This document shows, piece after piece, positions 1-6,014 of a stretch of DNA of 10,893 nt (position 1 is its first letter; every line of letters starts with the position of its first letter). The notes beneath the pieces were generated by a model. That model was not told the origin of the DNA. It did no database searches and saw nothing but the letters and a program-made list of their open reading frames with translations. A program made the translations under genes and the position numbers. Origin of the DNA: Candidatus Levyibacteriota bacterium (GTDB taxonomy: Bacteria; Patescibacteriota; Microgenomatia; Levybacterales; UBA12049); NCBI GenBank assembly GCA_016204425.1, contig JACQKR010000001.1, positions 1 to 10,893 of the forward strand. Reading direction: 5' to 3'.

Positions 1-734
1 ACCTCATCAAGATCATAGTAATCTTTCAAGAGATCTTTCAATTTCTGAATATATTCTTTGCTAACTGTTTTCTTTACCTGAATGACCGTTTCGGTATAAT
101 CCGATTTTTCAGCGTTCCCGATCGATGCAACCGTGAACTTGTCGTCTTCCAGCACTTGCTGAACCTTTGCCGCTTGCCCTGAGACACCACTGCCATTTAA
201 AACCCGTATCGAATAGAGAGAAAGATCGAGTACTTTTTCTGTCGGGGATGGTGCTTCGGTTGGAACAACAGCTGTTTCGTTTTTTACCAATGCGTCTTTC
301 CGAATGACTTCCTCATAAAAAACAAATGCTCCAAACACGCCTAAGCCGAGAAGGATGCCAAAAATAATCGGCATAAAATAATTTCGTTTATATTCAACTC
401 TGTAGGGTTCTTGAGAATCTGTGTCTTCAGGCTGTGCCTCCTCTTTCACTTCTTCTTCAATATCTTCTTTTGTTTCCGGTTCTGAATCCTTCTGTTCTTC
501 CGCTGATTCTTCTAAGGAGGCAACAGGCTCCGCCTCAATTGCCGGTTTCTGATCTGTCAGAACTTCATCCTCGACCACTTCAGTAACAAGCCTCGCCGGC
601 TTTACAACTTGCTTCTCTGTGGATTCCGCCTCCCCGGCTTGAGGCTTTACCGCTACCTTCCTCTTTACCGGAGTTTGCTTCGTGGCCTTTTTTCTTTCTT
701 TTTCTTTTGCTGATGATTTTTTCTTCACTGGCAT
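1..734 (-). CDS. LytR_C-domain single-pass membrane protein, C-terminus cut by window edge
   Basis: The frame is open from an ATG at 734 through the left edge, giving 244 complete codons and no stop, so the C-terminus is missing. Layout: a Lys-rich start (residues 1-30, many KK/RK); a long acidic Glu/Pro/Ala-rich stretch (about 35-110, probably disordered and cytosolic); one hydrophobic helix (about 119-140, FMPIIFGILLGLGVFGAFVF); a short linker; then a LytR_C-like domain from about residue 170. The domain is recognised by YSIRVLNGSGVSGQAAKVQQ (174-193) and the following strand FTVASIGNA (200-208). LytR_C domains are extracytoplasmic and often follow LCP cell-wall ligase domains, but no LCP domain is seen here, so the role is probably in the cell envelope and otherwise unknown. 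The start is supported by a strong Shine-Dalgarno AGGAGGT at 737-743. The acidic linker is unusually long. Domain call fairly sure; function not. Confidence 0.8.
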   Translation of the reverse strand, partial: MPVKKKSSAKEKERKKATKQTPVKRKVAVKPQAGEAESTEKQVVKPARLVTEVVEDEVLTDQKPAIEAEPVASLEESAEEQKDSEPETKEDIEEEVKEEAQPEDTDSQEPYRVEYKRNYFMPIIFGILLGLGVFGAFVFYEEVIRKDALVKNETAVVPTEAPSPTEKVLDLSLYSIRVLNGSGVSGQAAKVQQVLEDDKFTVASIGNAEKSDYTETVIQVKKTVSKEYIQKLKDLLKDYYDLDE

Positions 735-746
735 AGACCTCCTACT

Positions 747-776
747 AGCATAATAGCTGCCAAGTCATCCTGTCAA
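747..776 (-). promoter_or_regulatory. Probable promoter of the LytR_C gene
   Basis: A perfect -35 TTGACA lies at 771-776 (minus). Candidate -10 hexamers are TATTAT at 750-755 (15-bp spacer) and TATGCT at 747-752 (18-bp spacer). The Shine-Dalgarno AGGAGGT at 737-743 follows directly, so a start from the nearer -10 would place the 5' end inside it and the 15-bp option fits better. The rest of the 107-nt gap (735-841) shows nothing else I can assign. Confidence 0.5.
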
Positions 777-841
777 TGCTGAAGCTCCCGGGCATCGTTG
801 TCGGGTTTTCTACGAATGAATAGTAAAAACATCTCAATTTT

Positions 842-878
842 CTACACCCGGTATCGAGACACGGTATATCGGGTGTAG
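842..878 (-). repeat. Inverted repeat over the 3' end of the ABC permease; possible weak terminator
   Basis: Arms 842-854 and 866-878 are complementary over 13 positions with one mismatch (nine outer pairs perfect, CTACACCCG/CGGGTGTAG), around an 11-nt loop. The arms include the permease TAG stop codon and its last codons. On the minus strand the nearest T run (TTTTT) comes only about 12 nt after the stem, so it is not a standard rho-independent terminator. It may protect the 3' end or stop transcription weakly. Confidence 0.35.
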
Positions 879-2455
879 AGAAAAAGCGTTGCTATAACAC
901 AAATTGCAAAAGAGAGAAGAAAACTCATGATGAGTTGCATGCTATCGCCATTCTGGAGAATACTGTGTAAACAGTACGCGACTAAAGCGATAATACCAGA
1001 GGACAAAAAGAGCGTCATAATACCCATCATGCTGGTTGACACTCTCTCCGGATTATCGCCTTGTAAAAAGTTTGGATACACTGCCCCCAAAAATCCTTGC
1101 ACGAGTGCGAGCAAAATAATTGCAAATGTACTCATAACGCTCAGTGGAAAAATATATTCTTTTGCATACGGCATAACAAACCAGATAAGCACACCAAATA
1201 CAATATGAGGGATAACGAGTAAACACCCCAGGAAAACCTTTGATAACACAAGTAAATCGCGGTGAAGCGGAAGTGTCAGGATATACCATCTTGTCTTTCC
1301 TTCCCGTGCCATAAGAGGAAAAACTAGCCGCATGAGATATGCCGTTGTAAAAAACAATAACCATACGAATGAAAAAATAATACTATTGATCTTGCCTGCC
1401 ATATCAGGCGGACGAAACACAGCAACACGGGTAAAAAATAAAAAGAAGAAAATCGCCATTGCAATAAGAAACAAACCGTATCCAAACTCGGAGGGTGAAC
1501 GCAGAAGAGACAGCCAATCTTTCAGCAGCAACGGGGACCTTGTATGCAAAAAACCGGCCCGGGAATAGGCTCTGGGAAATGATGCAGCAAAGGCTCTCTC
1601 CTTCAAGCGCTGATAGAGTGGAATAATTTTTTGCGACTGGACAGCAGTTGAGATAAAAATGAGAAATGAGCACAGAATAATGGTCAGGAAAGCGTAGATG
1701 TCAAAACCCGAAACGACAACGTGCGTCAGCCAATACGTTGGTAAATAGTTATTTGAAAGAGGCAGGCTGTTGTACAGAACAAAAAATTCTTCAGGACTTG
1801 CCCGGTAAAGCAACGTCATTTCTTTTGGGAATATCGCCTGTAGAAGTACAAATGTCGATACCAAGAAAAACAATGCAGTAACAAACGCACCTGCAACACC
1901 CTTCCCTTTTGCCATGCTCGCACAAAGATATGCAATTATCCCTCCCAAAGTGTTGACAATGATAACCAAAGCAAAAACAGCAAAAAGAAAACGAAGCAGA
2001 AACAGGAGGCTAACACCTCCTGTGAATACTTGAGCAAATGACATTGCAATGGGGCCTAAAACGATCAGAAGAGGAAAAATATTTATGAAAAAAGAACGCA
2101 TAAAATACCAATCGACAATGCCCTGAGGCTTTATCGGAAGAGTCATGAGATAATCAACGTTCTTGCTTGGGTTCAGAAGGAACGTTATCTGTGCAATAAG
2201 ACTACTTCCGAGCGCCAGCCATAATAAAATAAGGATTGCAGCATGAATAAGATATTCCGCAGTTAATTCACCGTACAATTGATACTGCGAGAGGTTAAAG
2301 AAAAAAATATTGCTGAAAAAGAGCGCACCAAAGCTGATGAACCCTCCCAGAACAAGAAAGCCAAAAAGAACAAGTATTTTACTAAGCGTTTGTGTTGCAA
2401 ACCACTGTTTTACTGCTTGCGTGTCTGCCCAAAGAAGAGAAAGTGTAACTCTCAT
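842..2455 (-). CDS. ABC-2 type exporter permease, 12-helix duplicated form
   Basis: A 537-residue, very hydrophobic protein with about 12 predicted membrane helices in two similar halves. Each half has the loop motif typical of large ABC-2 permeases: YLMTLPIKP (103-110) and YILTLPLHRD (391-400). The second half opens with LLKDWLSLLRSPSEFG (310-325), a cytosolic stretch common in these permeases. No ATPase motifs are present. The gene starts 3 nt after the stop of the ATPase gene (stop TAA at 2459-2461, ATG at 2453-2455) with no clear Shine-Dalgarno of its own, so translation is probably coupled. The two proteins would form an ATP-driven exporter in the cytoplasmic membrane. The substrate cannot be read from the sequence. 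The TAG stop sits inside an inverted repeat. Confidence 0.85.
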   Translation of the reverse strand: MRVTLSLLWADTQAVKQWFATQTLSKILVLFGFLVLGGFISFGALFFSNIFFFNLSQYQLYGELTAEYLIHAAILILLWLALGSSLIAQITFLLNPSKNVDYLMTLPIKPQGIVDWYFMRSFFINIFPLLIVLGPIAMSFAQVFTGGVSLLFLLRFLFAVFALVIIVNTLGGIIAYLCASMAKGKGVAGAFVTALFFLVSTFVLLQAIFPKEMTLLYRASPEEFFVLYNSLPLSNNYLPTYWLTHVVVSGFDIYAFLTIILCSFLIFISTAVQSQKIIPLYQRLKERAFAASFPRAYSRAGFLHTRSPLLLKDWLSLLRSPSEFGYGLFLIAMAIFFFLFFTRVAVFRPPDMAGKINSIIFSFVWLLFFTTAYLMRLVFPLMAREGKTRWYILTLPLHRDLLVLSKVFLGCLLVIPHIVFGVLIWFVMPYAKEYIFPLSVMSTFAIILLALVQGFLGAVYPNFLQGDNPERVSTSMMGIMTLFLSSGIIALVAYCLHSILQNGDSMQLIMSFLLSFAICVIATLFLYTRYTVSRYRV

Positions 2456-2458
2456 GAA

Positions 2459-3172
2459 TTATTTTGTCATTTTCTCGTAGAGTACCTCAAGCGAACTGTT
2501 TGTCTTTATCTTCTCTTCGTGAACGATTTTCCCTTCATGCATAATGCCAACCATATCTGCATATTGTTCTGCAAAAGAAAGGATATGTGTCGCCAGAAAC
2601 ACTGTTCCTCCATGCTTCACAAACTCTCTTAATGTCTTTCCGAATACAATAATACTTTCCGGATCCAGCCCAACGACCGGCTCATCAATAATGAGTACTT
2701 TTGGTCTTGCAATCAGACAGGAAAGAAAAGCGACTTTTTGCCTGTTCCCTCGTGAATATGCCTGCATGGACTGAGAAAGTGTATCGTGTAATGGAAAAAG
2801 TGTTTTCAGCTCTGAAATTCGATCTTTTATTGTCTGTGCAGGCAATCCCCGAAGATTTCCTGTCAACTGAAGAAATTCTTCTCCACTGAGATAATCATAT
2901 GCTGTTGGGTCATCAGGGAGATACCCAATAATTTCTTTTATTTTTTCCATTTGCTTCGCGATACTAAAGCCAAGAATATGCGCCTCCCCCCGGGATGGCC
3001 GGAGCAATCCTACCAACAATTTGATAAGCGTACTTTTCCCGGCTCCGTTTGGACCGATAAGAGCATAAATCGCACCGGTGGGAACAGTAAGACTCACCTG
3101 GGAAACTGCGTGAAGAGAACCGAAGGATTTAGAAAGCTCACGGATATCAACAGCTAAGGAACTCTCGGGCAT
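2459..3172 (-). CDS. ABC transporter ATP-binding protein (ABC-2/CcmA-like)
   Basis: A 237-residue nucleotide-binding subunit with all core motifs: Walker A GPNGAGKST (40-48), signature YSRGNRQKV (139-147), Walker B VLIIDEP (159-165), D-loop GLDPES (168-173) and H-loop His196. The signature departs from LSGGQ in the way common to export ATPases paired with ABC-2 permeases. The Q-loop region reads GYLPDDPTAYDYLSG (83-97), with Asp where many ABC proteins have Gln/Glu. The length is near the minimum for the family, with no extra C-terminal domain. A Shine-Dalgarno (CAGAGGAG, 3179-3186) lies 6 nt before the ATG, fixing the start. It precedes its permease by 3 nt and follows the homocysteine methyltransferase by 111 nt, so it could be read through from the SMM operon, but no functional link is evident. 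Confidence 0.92.
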   Translation of the reverse strand: MPESSLAVDIRELSKSFGSLHAVSQVSLTVPTGAIYALIGPNGAGKSTLIKLLVGLLRPSRGEAHILGFSIAKQMEKIKEIIGYLPDDPTAYDYLSGEEFLQLTGNLRGLPAQTIKDRISELKTLFPLHDTLSQSMQAYSRGNRQKVAFLSCLIARPKVLIIDEPVVGLDPESIIVFGKTLREFVKHGGTVFLATHILSFAEQYADMVGIMHEGKIVHEEKIKTNSSLEVLYEKMTK

Positions 3173-3176
3173 ATTA

Positions 3177-3276
3177 TACTCCTCTGAAATAAAAATACAA
3201 ATTTATAATACCCAACGTAGCCACGCTAAGCGGGGCGAAGTGGTATATGTACTATAACAATAAATACAGAGGAGTA
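3177..3276 (-). promoter_or_regulatory. Leader with a 10-nt exact complement of the ABC Shine-Dalgarno
   Basis: On the minus strand the spacer before the ATPase gene carries TACTCCTCTG (3267-3276) and, 80 nt later, its exact complement CAGAGGAGTA (3177-3186), which contains the ATPase Shine-Dalgarno. The ten pairs could hide the ribosome site in transcripts running in from the upstream gene. The intervening 80 nt hold a weaker hairpin (CCAC/GTGG). TATTAT/TATAAA sequences occur near 3192-3205, but there is no convincing -35, and I see no terminator after the upstream gene. The regulatory role is inference. Confidence 0.3.
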
Positions 3277-3283
3277 CAAGAAA

Positions 3284-4180
3284 TTATTTCTGAAGAAGTT
3301 TCTGTGAAAGTATCCTCGTATATTCAGGAGTCGAGCCGCAGCAGCTTCCGATAATCTGAACGCCCTTTTCCGCCCAACCCTTGGCTGCATCGATGTACTG
3401 CTGGATATTTTCATTCTCGTCAAATTTCCACCCTTGTGTATCGTCCGGCGACCCCACACCCTGTGCGTATGCACAAAATGGCAAGGAGATTTTTTTTCGA
3501 TATTTTGAGACTACGCTTGTTACCGCTTGATAAGACATGCAGTTGATACCGACAAACATTGGACTATACGGCGTTACCGCTTGTACGGCATCCAACAAAT
3601 CTTCTCCTCCGAGCAATTTCCCATCCGCTGTGCAACAAAAACTGACTGCAAGTGGAATGTTTAGTTTTTTTGCAGCAACGCATGCTGCAAGTGTTTCACG
3701 AATCGTAATCATTGTTTCAATAAGAATAAAATCGACCCCGCCATCAACCAGATCTTTTGCATAAGAAGCATGCTCTTTCCTAAGCTCGCTTTCAGGCGGC
3801 GTCAATTCGGGCGAATAACAATCTTCAAGCGGCGCGACAGAGCCTGCGATCAAAACACTCTTTCCACTCTCCTGTACTGCTTCTTTTGCAAGCGAACAGG
3901 CAAGAAGGGTTATTTCCCTCGCCTTTTCAGCAGGATACTCAGCTCTTGTCAGCATACGTGCAGTGGTACTAAATGTATCGGTGGTAATAATTTCTGCACC
4001 GGCTTTGATGTAATCTTTGTGAATTTCTTTAACAAGCTCTGGCTTTATGAGTAGTGCATACGCTGACCAAAGCGGTATGGGCGTCTCAGTCCCGCGACGC
4101 AGAATCTCAGTCCCCATCGCACCGTCTTTGAGGATAATTTCTTTCTTGTGTAATTTGGTTTTGAATTGATCAAGCTGCAT
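3284..4180 (-). CDS. mmuM: Homocysteine S-methyltransferase (SMM- or SAM-dependent, MmuM-like)
   Basis: A 298-residue TIM-barrel methyltransferase that would move a methyl group to homocysteine to make methionine. Family signs: LKDGAMGTEILRRG (17-30); the LWSA motif (37-40), typical of the MmuM/HMT branch rather than of MetH; HKDYIKAGAEIITTDTF (54-70); and the three zinc-binding cysteines, Cys214 in GINC and Cys280-Cys281 in GSCCGSTPE. The length matches stand-alone HMTs, and there is no cobalamin or folate module, so it should use S-methylmethionine or SAM, not methyl-folate. The start ATG lies inside the end of the upstream MMT-like gene (11-nt overlap), implying coupled translation, and the neighbour points to SMM as donor. 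The ribosome site is weak (TTAGGA just upstream). Donor specificity is inferred from context; a betaine- or other thiol-using relative is possible. Confidence 0.85.
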   Translation of the reverse strand: MQLDQFKTKLHKKEIILKDGAMGTEILRRGTETPIPLWSAYALLIKPELVKEIHKDYIKAGAEIITTDTFSTTARMLTRAEYPAEKAREITLLACSLAKEAVQESGKSVLIAGSVAPLEDCYSPELTPPESELRKEHASYAKDLVDGGVDFILIETMITIRETLAACVAAKKLNIPLAVSFCCTADGKLLGGEDLLDAVQAVTPYSPMFVGINCMSYQAVTSVVSKYRKKISLPFCAYAQGVGSPDDTQGWKFDENENIQQYIDAAKGWAEKGVQIIGSCCGSTPEYTRILSQKLLQK

Positions 4181-5180
4181 ATCCTAATCCATCTCCGTTT
4201 CTGTTTCCATTAGGAGAAACGCTTTTAAATATTTCGAAGATAACAGGCCTTGCTGGTTGCAGCTCATATACCGATAGATGATGATAAACATTCAAGTCAT
4301 CTCTCCCTGTGCTCTGTAATCTTCTCTCTTCTGCTTCGGACGCAGATATTGGCAAGAAATCATTACCTTCTGGCTCATAAGCATAAAATGGATGCTCATC
4401 TTTAGCAAACTCATCTTCAATTTGCGCTACCCAGCCAATACCTGTATCTGGATCTTGCTGAATTGGACTTGTTGTCTTATGTTCATAAACCAAATCCCAT
4501 CCTGTTTTTCCAAAAAGCTTTTTTCGAACGTCAGAAGGAACTCGCTGAGAAAGCATGAGTAGCAGTCGAGTATCTTTTTCTACAAGTGGACGAAGATGAG
4601 AAAGCACTGCCGCATTCAATGTTAATCCATATCTATTCCATTCTGCGAAGGGCTCAAGGAGTGAATTTTCATCATACCGATCTGCAAGATTGTCTCCATC
4701 AGGAGATTGTGGTAGACATGCAAATACATACCCTTTTATTCGTTCGCCAGGCTTATGTGTCTCCCAATCGCGCAATAATGCGACAGCATCACCATGCCAA
4801 GCCTCAATGGGCAACGAAGCAGTCGCTTCATGGCGAGAAAAATTTATTAACGCCGAATCTAGTCGCCAGTCTTCAACATCAACTACAGTTGCTCCCGTTA
4901 TCTCTCCTCCTGCATGAATAATATTTCTCCCATCGCCAACACCGAGTTCAGTTATATGTTTGCCAAAAAATTCTCCGTCTGAACGCGAAGATGCAACAAC
5001 AGCAGTCATGTGTCTGCTCCAGGGATCTGATTGCGGAAAATCAAGTGTCTCAAGATGAGGATATACTACTCCATCTACTGTAATTTGCCGTTCTCCTAAT
5101 CGGTGCTGTTGCAAACTTAAGAAAACATCCCTTGCTTCAGGATTAAATTGATGCCTTGTAATTTCTGTTGCTACTGCCAT
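4170..5180 (-). CDS. mmtN: Methionine S-methyltransferase-like enzyme (MMT domain / MmtN-like)
   Basis: A 336-residue class I SAM methyltransferase. Motif I is ELGVGDGRN (78-86), the acidic strand end is VVDVEDWRLDSALIN (99-113), and motif IV is FACLPQSP (153-160). From memory, these and the later order match the N-terminal methyltransferase domain of plant methionine S-methyltransferase: ELGCGNGW, then GCIPQ, then a GLGL helix, an LFxxxGF/W strand, an Asp-Thr-Asp/Gly segment, and finally H-LSVY plus an I-F-F-K end (here HHLSVYELQPARPVIFEIFK, 300-319). It lacks the large aminotransferase-like C-terminus of the plant enzyme, as bacterial MmtN does. Expected reaction: Met + SAM to S-methylmethionine + SAH. 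It overlaps the homocysteine methyltransferase by 11 nt and has an attenuator-like leader. The only Shine-Dalgarno-like GGGAGG is in the terminator hairpin, 15 nt before the ATG. Substrate is inferred; another small-molecule methyltransferase is possible. Confidence 0.72.
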   Translation of the reverse strand: MAVATEITRHQFNPEARDVFLSLQQHRLGERQITVDGVVYPHLETLDFPQSDPWSRHMTAVVASSRSDGEFFGKHITELGVGDGRNIIHAGGEITGATVVDVEDWRLDSALINFSRHEATASLPIEAWHGDAVALLRDWETHKPGERIKGYVFACLPQSPDGDNLADRYDENSLLEPFAEWNRYGLTLNAAVLSHLRPLVEKDTRLLLMLSQRVPSDVRKKLFGKTGWDLVYEHKTTSPIQQDPDTGIGWVAQIEDEFAKDEHPFYAYEPEGNDFLPISASEAEERRLQSTGRDDLNVYHHLSVYELQPARPVIFEIFKSVSPNGNRNGDGLGYAA

Positions 5181-5188
5181 ATTTATAC

Positions 5189-5212
5189 AAAAAAACCTCC
5201 CGTATTGGGAGG
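5189..5212 (-). terminator. Rho-independent terminator in the leader of the MMT-like gene (segments 3:4)
   Basis: On the minus strand CCTCCC (5207-5212), a 5-nt loop (AATAC) and GGGAGG (5196-5201) form a 6-bp G/C-rich hairpin, followed at once by seven T (5189-5195). This is textbook terminator form. It lies after the promoter at 5308-5335 and 8 nt before the gene start at 5180, so it cannot end an upstream gene and must act as a conditional stop in the leader. Its 3' arm is also the only Shine-Dalgarno-like sequence for the gene. Confidence 0.75.
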
Positions 5213-5272
5213 CTACCTATCTATGATGTCTTTTTACGACGTCATAGCCTCCCGAATAGGAGGCATCATCAT
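5196..5272 (-). promoter_or_regulatory. Predicted methionine-codon transcription attenuator
   Basis: Four segments in minus-strand order can pair in competing ways: 1 = GCCTCC (5259-5264), 2 = GGGAGGC (5247-5253), 3 = GCCTCCC (5207-5213), 4 = GGGAGG (5196-5201). 1:2 and 3:4 coexist, and 3:4 is the terminator. 2:3 (7 bp, extendable by an adjacent 9-bp stem, 5222-5230 with 5238-5246, one A-C mismatch) excludes both and acts as antiterminator. Three tandem Met codons (5264-5272) of the leader peptide touch segment 1. A ribosome stalled there would cover segment 1 and allow 2:3. One that reaches the stop (5234-5236) would cover segment 2 and allow the terminator. The pairings are seen; regulation by charged tRNA-Met is inferred from the trp/his attenuation model. 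Confidence 0.65.
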
Positions 5273-5296
5273 GATATGTGTTATGTGCTTTTGCAT
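5234..5296 (-). CDS. Methionine-rich leader peptide of the SMM-cycle operon
   Basis: A 20-codon reading frame, ATG at 5294-5296 to TAA at 5234-5236, encodes MQKHITHIMMMPPIREAMTS. Five of 20 residues are Met, three in tandem at 9-11. The ATG lies 11 nt after the -10 box, so the predicted 5' leader is only about 4-5 nt and there is no Shine-Dalgarno. Translation would be leaderless or nearly so, like the divergent gene at 5400. The peptide itself probably has no function; ribosome position on the Met codons would set the fold of the downstream RNA. The alternative is a chance small frame, but the tandem Met codons, exact placement against the pairing segments, and methionine-cycle genes downstream argue against chance. 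Confidence 0.62.
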   Translation of the reverse strand: MQKHITHIMMMPPIREAMTS

Positions 5297-5307
5297 AATG
5301 TTTTTTT

Positions 5308-5335
5308 ATTATACTGTTTTGTTTTTTCTTGTCAA
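5308..5335 (-). promoter_or_regulatory. Consensus sigma70 promoter of the SMM-cycle operon
   Basis: On the minus strand TTGACA (5330-5335) and TATAAT (5308-5313) are both perfect and 16 bp apart. The predicted start is near 5300-5302, just before the leader peptide ATG. It is the best promoter match found in the window, which fits a strong promoter tuned by attenuation downstream. Confidence 0.85.
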
Positions 5336-5368
5336 GGCTTGCAAAATTAGCCTCATTGCCTTGACAAG
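5328..5368. repeat. 11-bp perfect inverted repeat carrying both divergent -35 boxes
   Basis: CTTGTCAAGGC (5328-5338) and GCCTTGACAAG (5358-5368) are exact reverse complements 19 nt apart. Each arm contains the TTGACA -35 of one of the two divergent promoters, plus matching flanks (GCC before, AG after). This may be a shared operator or simply two identical strong -35 regions. Confidence 0.6.
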
Positions 5369-5389
5369 GCCAGACGTCTATGCTACAAA
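5361..5389 (+). promoter_or_regulatory. Promoter of the pilin-like gene, giving a near-leaderless transcript
   Basis: On the plus strand TTGACA (5361-5366), a 17-bp spacer and TACAAA (5384-5389), preceded by TGC (extended -10 form TGnTAnnn). The predicted start at about 5396 is only a few nt before the ATG at 5400, and no Shine-Dalgarno precedes that ATG. Confidence 0.68.
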
Positions 5390-5399
5390 CCACACGGCT

Positions 5400-6011
5400 A
5401 TGAAAAAACGTTTCGGAGTCGTGCTTGGCTTGCTAGGCACAATCCTGCTCCCCGCTCAAGTTTATGCGCAAAACTTCAATCTTTGTCCTGCTCCTGCACC
5501 GGATCGTGACTATAGTATCCTCTGTGACCTGAGGCCTGATAACGGCTTGCCGGCGATCATGACATTTGCAATTGTTATCGCAATTATTATCGCCCTTTTC
5601 TATCTTATTTGGGGCGGAATCAAATGGATCACATCTGGCGGAGACAAAGAAAAAGTATCAACAGCACGAAATCAAATCATCTCGGTTGTTGTCGGATTAA
5701 TTCTGGTTTTCCTCTCCTGGTTCATTATCAACTTTATCTTGCAGGTATTTTTTGGGAAAGGTATTAGCGACGGTCCTCTCACTGTTCCGCAGATTCTCGG
5801 GACGGATGATAGGCAAATACGAACGCCCTTCACTATCTTCGCATCGCCTACTCCGACACCTCTACCAAATGAATCAAGACAAAATTCCAATAGTATTATT
5901 GTTACACCGACCACGATTGGATCGGAGCCGGAACCCACACTTGAACCGGGAGTCATCATCGTCACCCTTACCCCGACTCCTGAGATAACCAAAGGCGGGA
6001 CAGAAGAGTAA
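5400..6011 (+). CDS. Type IV secretion pilin-like (TrbC/VirB2-type) two-helix secreted membrane protein
   Basis: A 203-residue protein with a signal peptide (MKKRFGVVLGLLGTILLPAQ, then VYA, cleavage likely after Ala23), a short Cys-containing region (Cys29, Cys42), helix 1 (about 52-72), the loop WGGIKWITSGGDKEKVSTAR (71-90), helix 2 (about 93-117), and a Pro/Thr-rich tail (about 148-203, with PTPTP and TPTPE). The GIKWITSGGDKEK loop between two helices is the mark of the T4SS pilin-like family, common in CPR genomes. The tail is probably outside the cell and may be glycosylated. The frame stays open 84 codons upstream, but the signal peptide and promoter position place the start at 5400. It is the only plus-strand gene, divergent from the SMM operon, and ends 3 nt from the end of htpX. 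Family role in CPR is unknown. Confidence 0.8.
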   Translation: MKKRFGVVLGLLGTILLPAQVYAQNFNLCPAPAPDRDYSILCDLRPDNGLPAIMTFAIVIAIIIALFYLIWGGIKWITSGGDKEKVSTARNQIISVVVGLILVFLSWFIINFILQVFFGKGISDGPLTVPQILGTDDRQIRTPFTIFASPTPTPLPNESRQNSNSIIVTPTTIGSEPEPTLEPGVIIVTLTPTPEITKGGTEE

Positions 6012-6014
6012 TAA

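Noticed and set aside
781..815. Plus-strand hairpin CCCG...CGGG followed by TTTT as a terminator
   Set aside because: The stem is only four pairs and no plus-strand gene lies upstream.
927..4921. Several plus-strand open frames of 60-117 codons across the minus-strand genes
   Set aside because: They lie opposite clearly conserved genes, have no ribosome sites or recognisable domains, and look like shadow frames.
5196..5264. Two near-identical CCTCCCG...GGAGGC units as a mobile or CRISPR-like repeat
   Set aside because: Only two copies, of different sense within one leader. Their mutual complementarity is explained by the attenuator folding.
5181..5302. SAM riboswitch or T-box in the leader of the MMT-like gene
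   Set aside because: I see no T-box sequence (AGGGTGG-type) and no SAM-riboswitch core that I recognise. The small peptide with competing hairpins explains the structure better, though a riboswitch search was not possible here.
5148..5399. 84-codon N-terminal extension of the plus-strand pilin-like gene
   Set aside because: It would run through the opposite-strand attenuator and both promoters. A clear signal peptide starts at 5400, just after a matched promoter.
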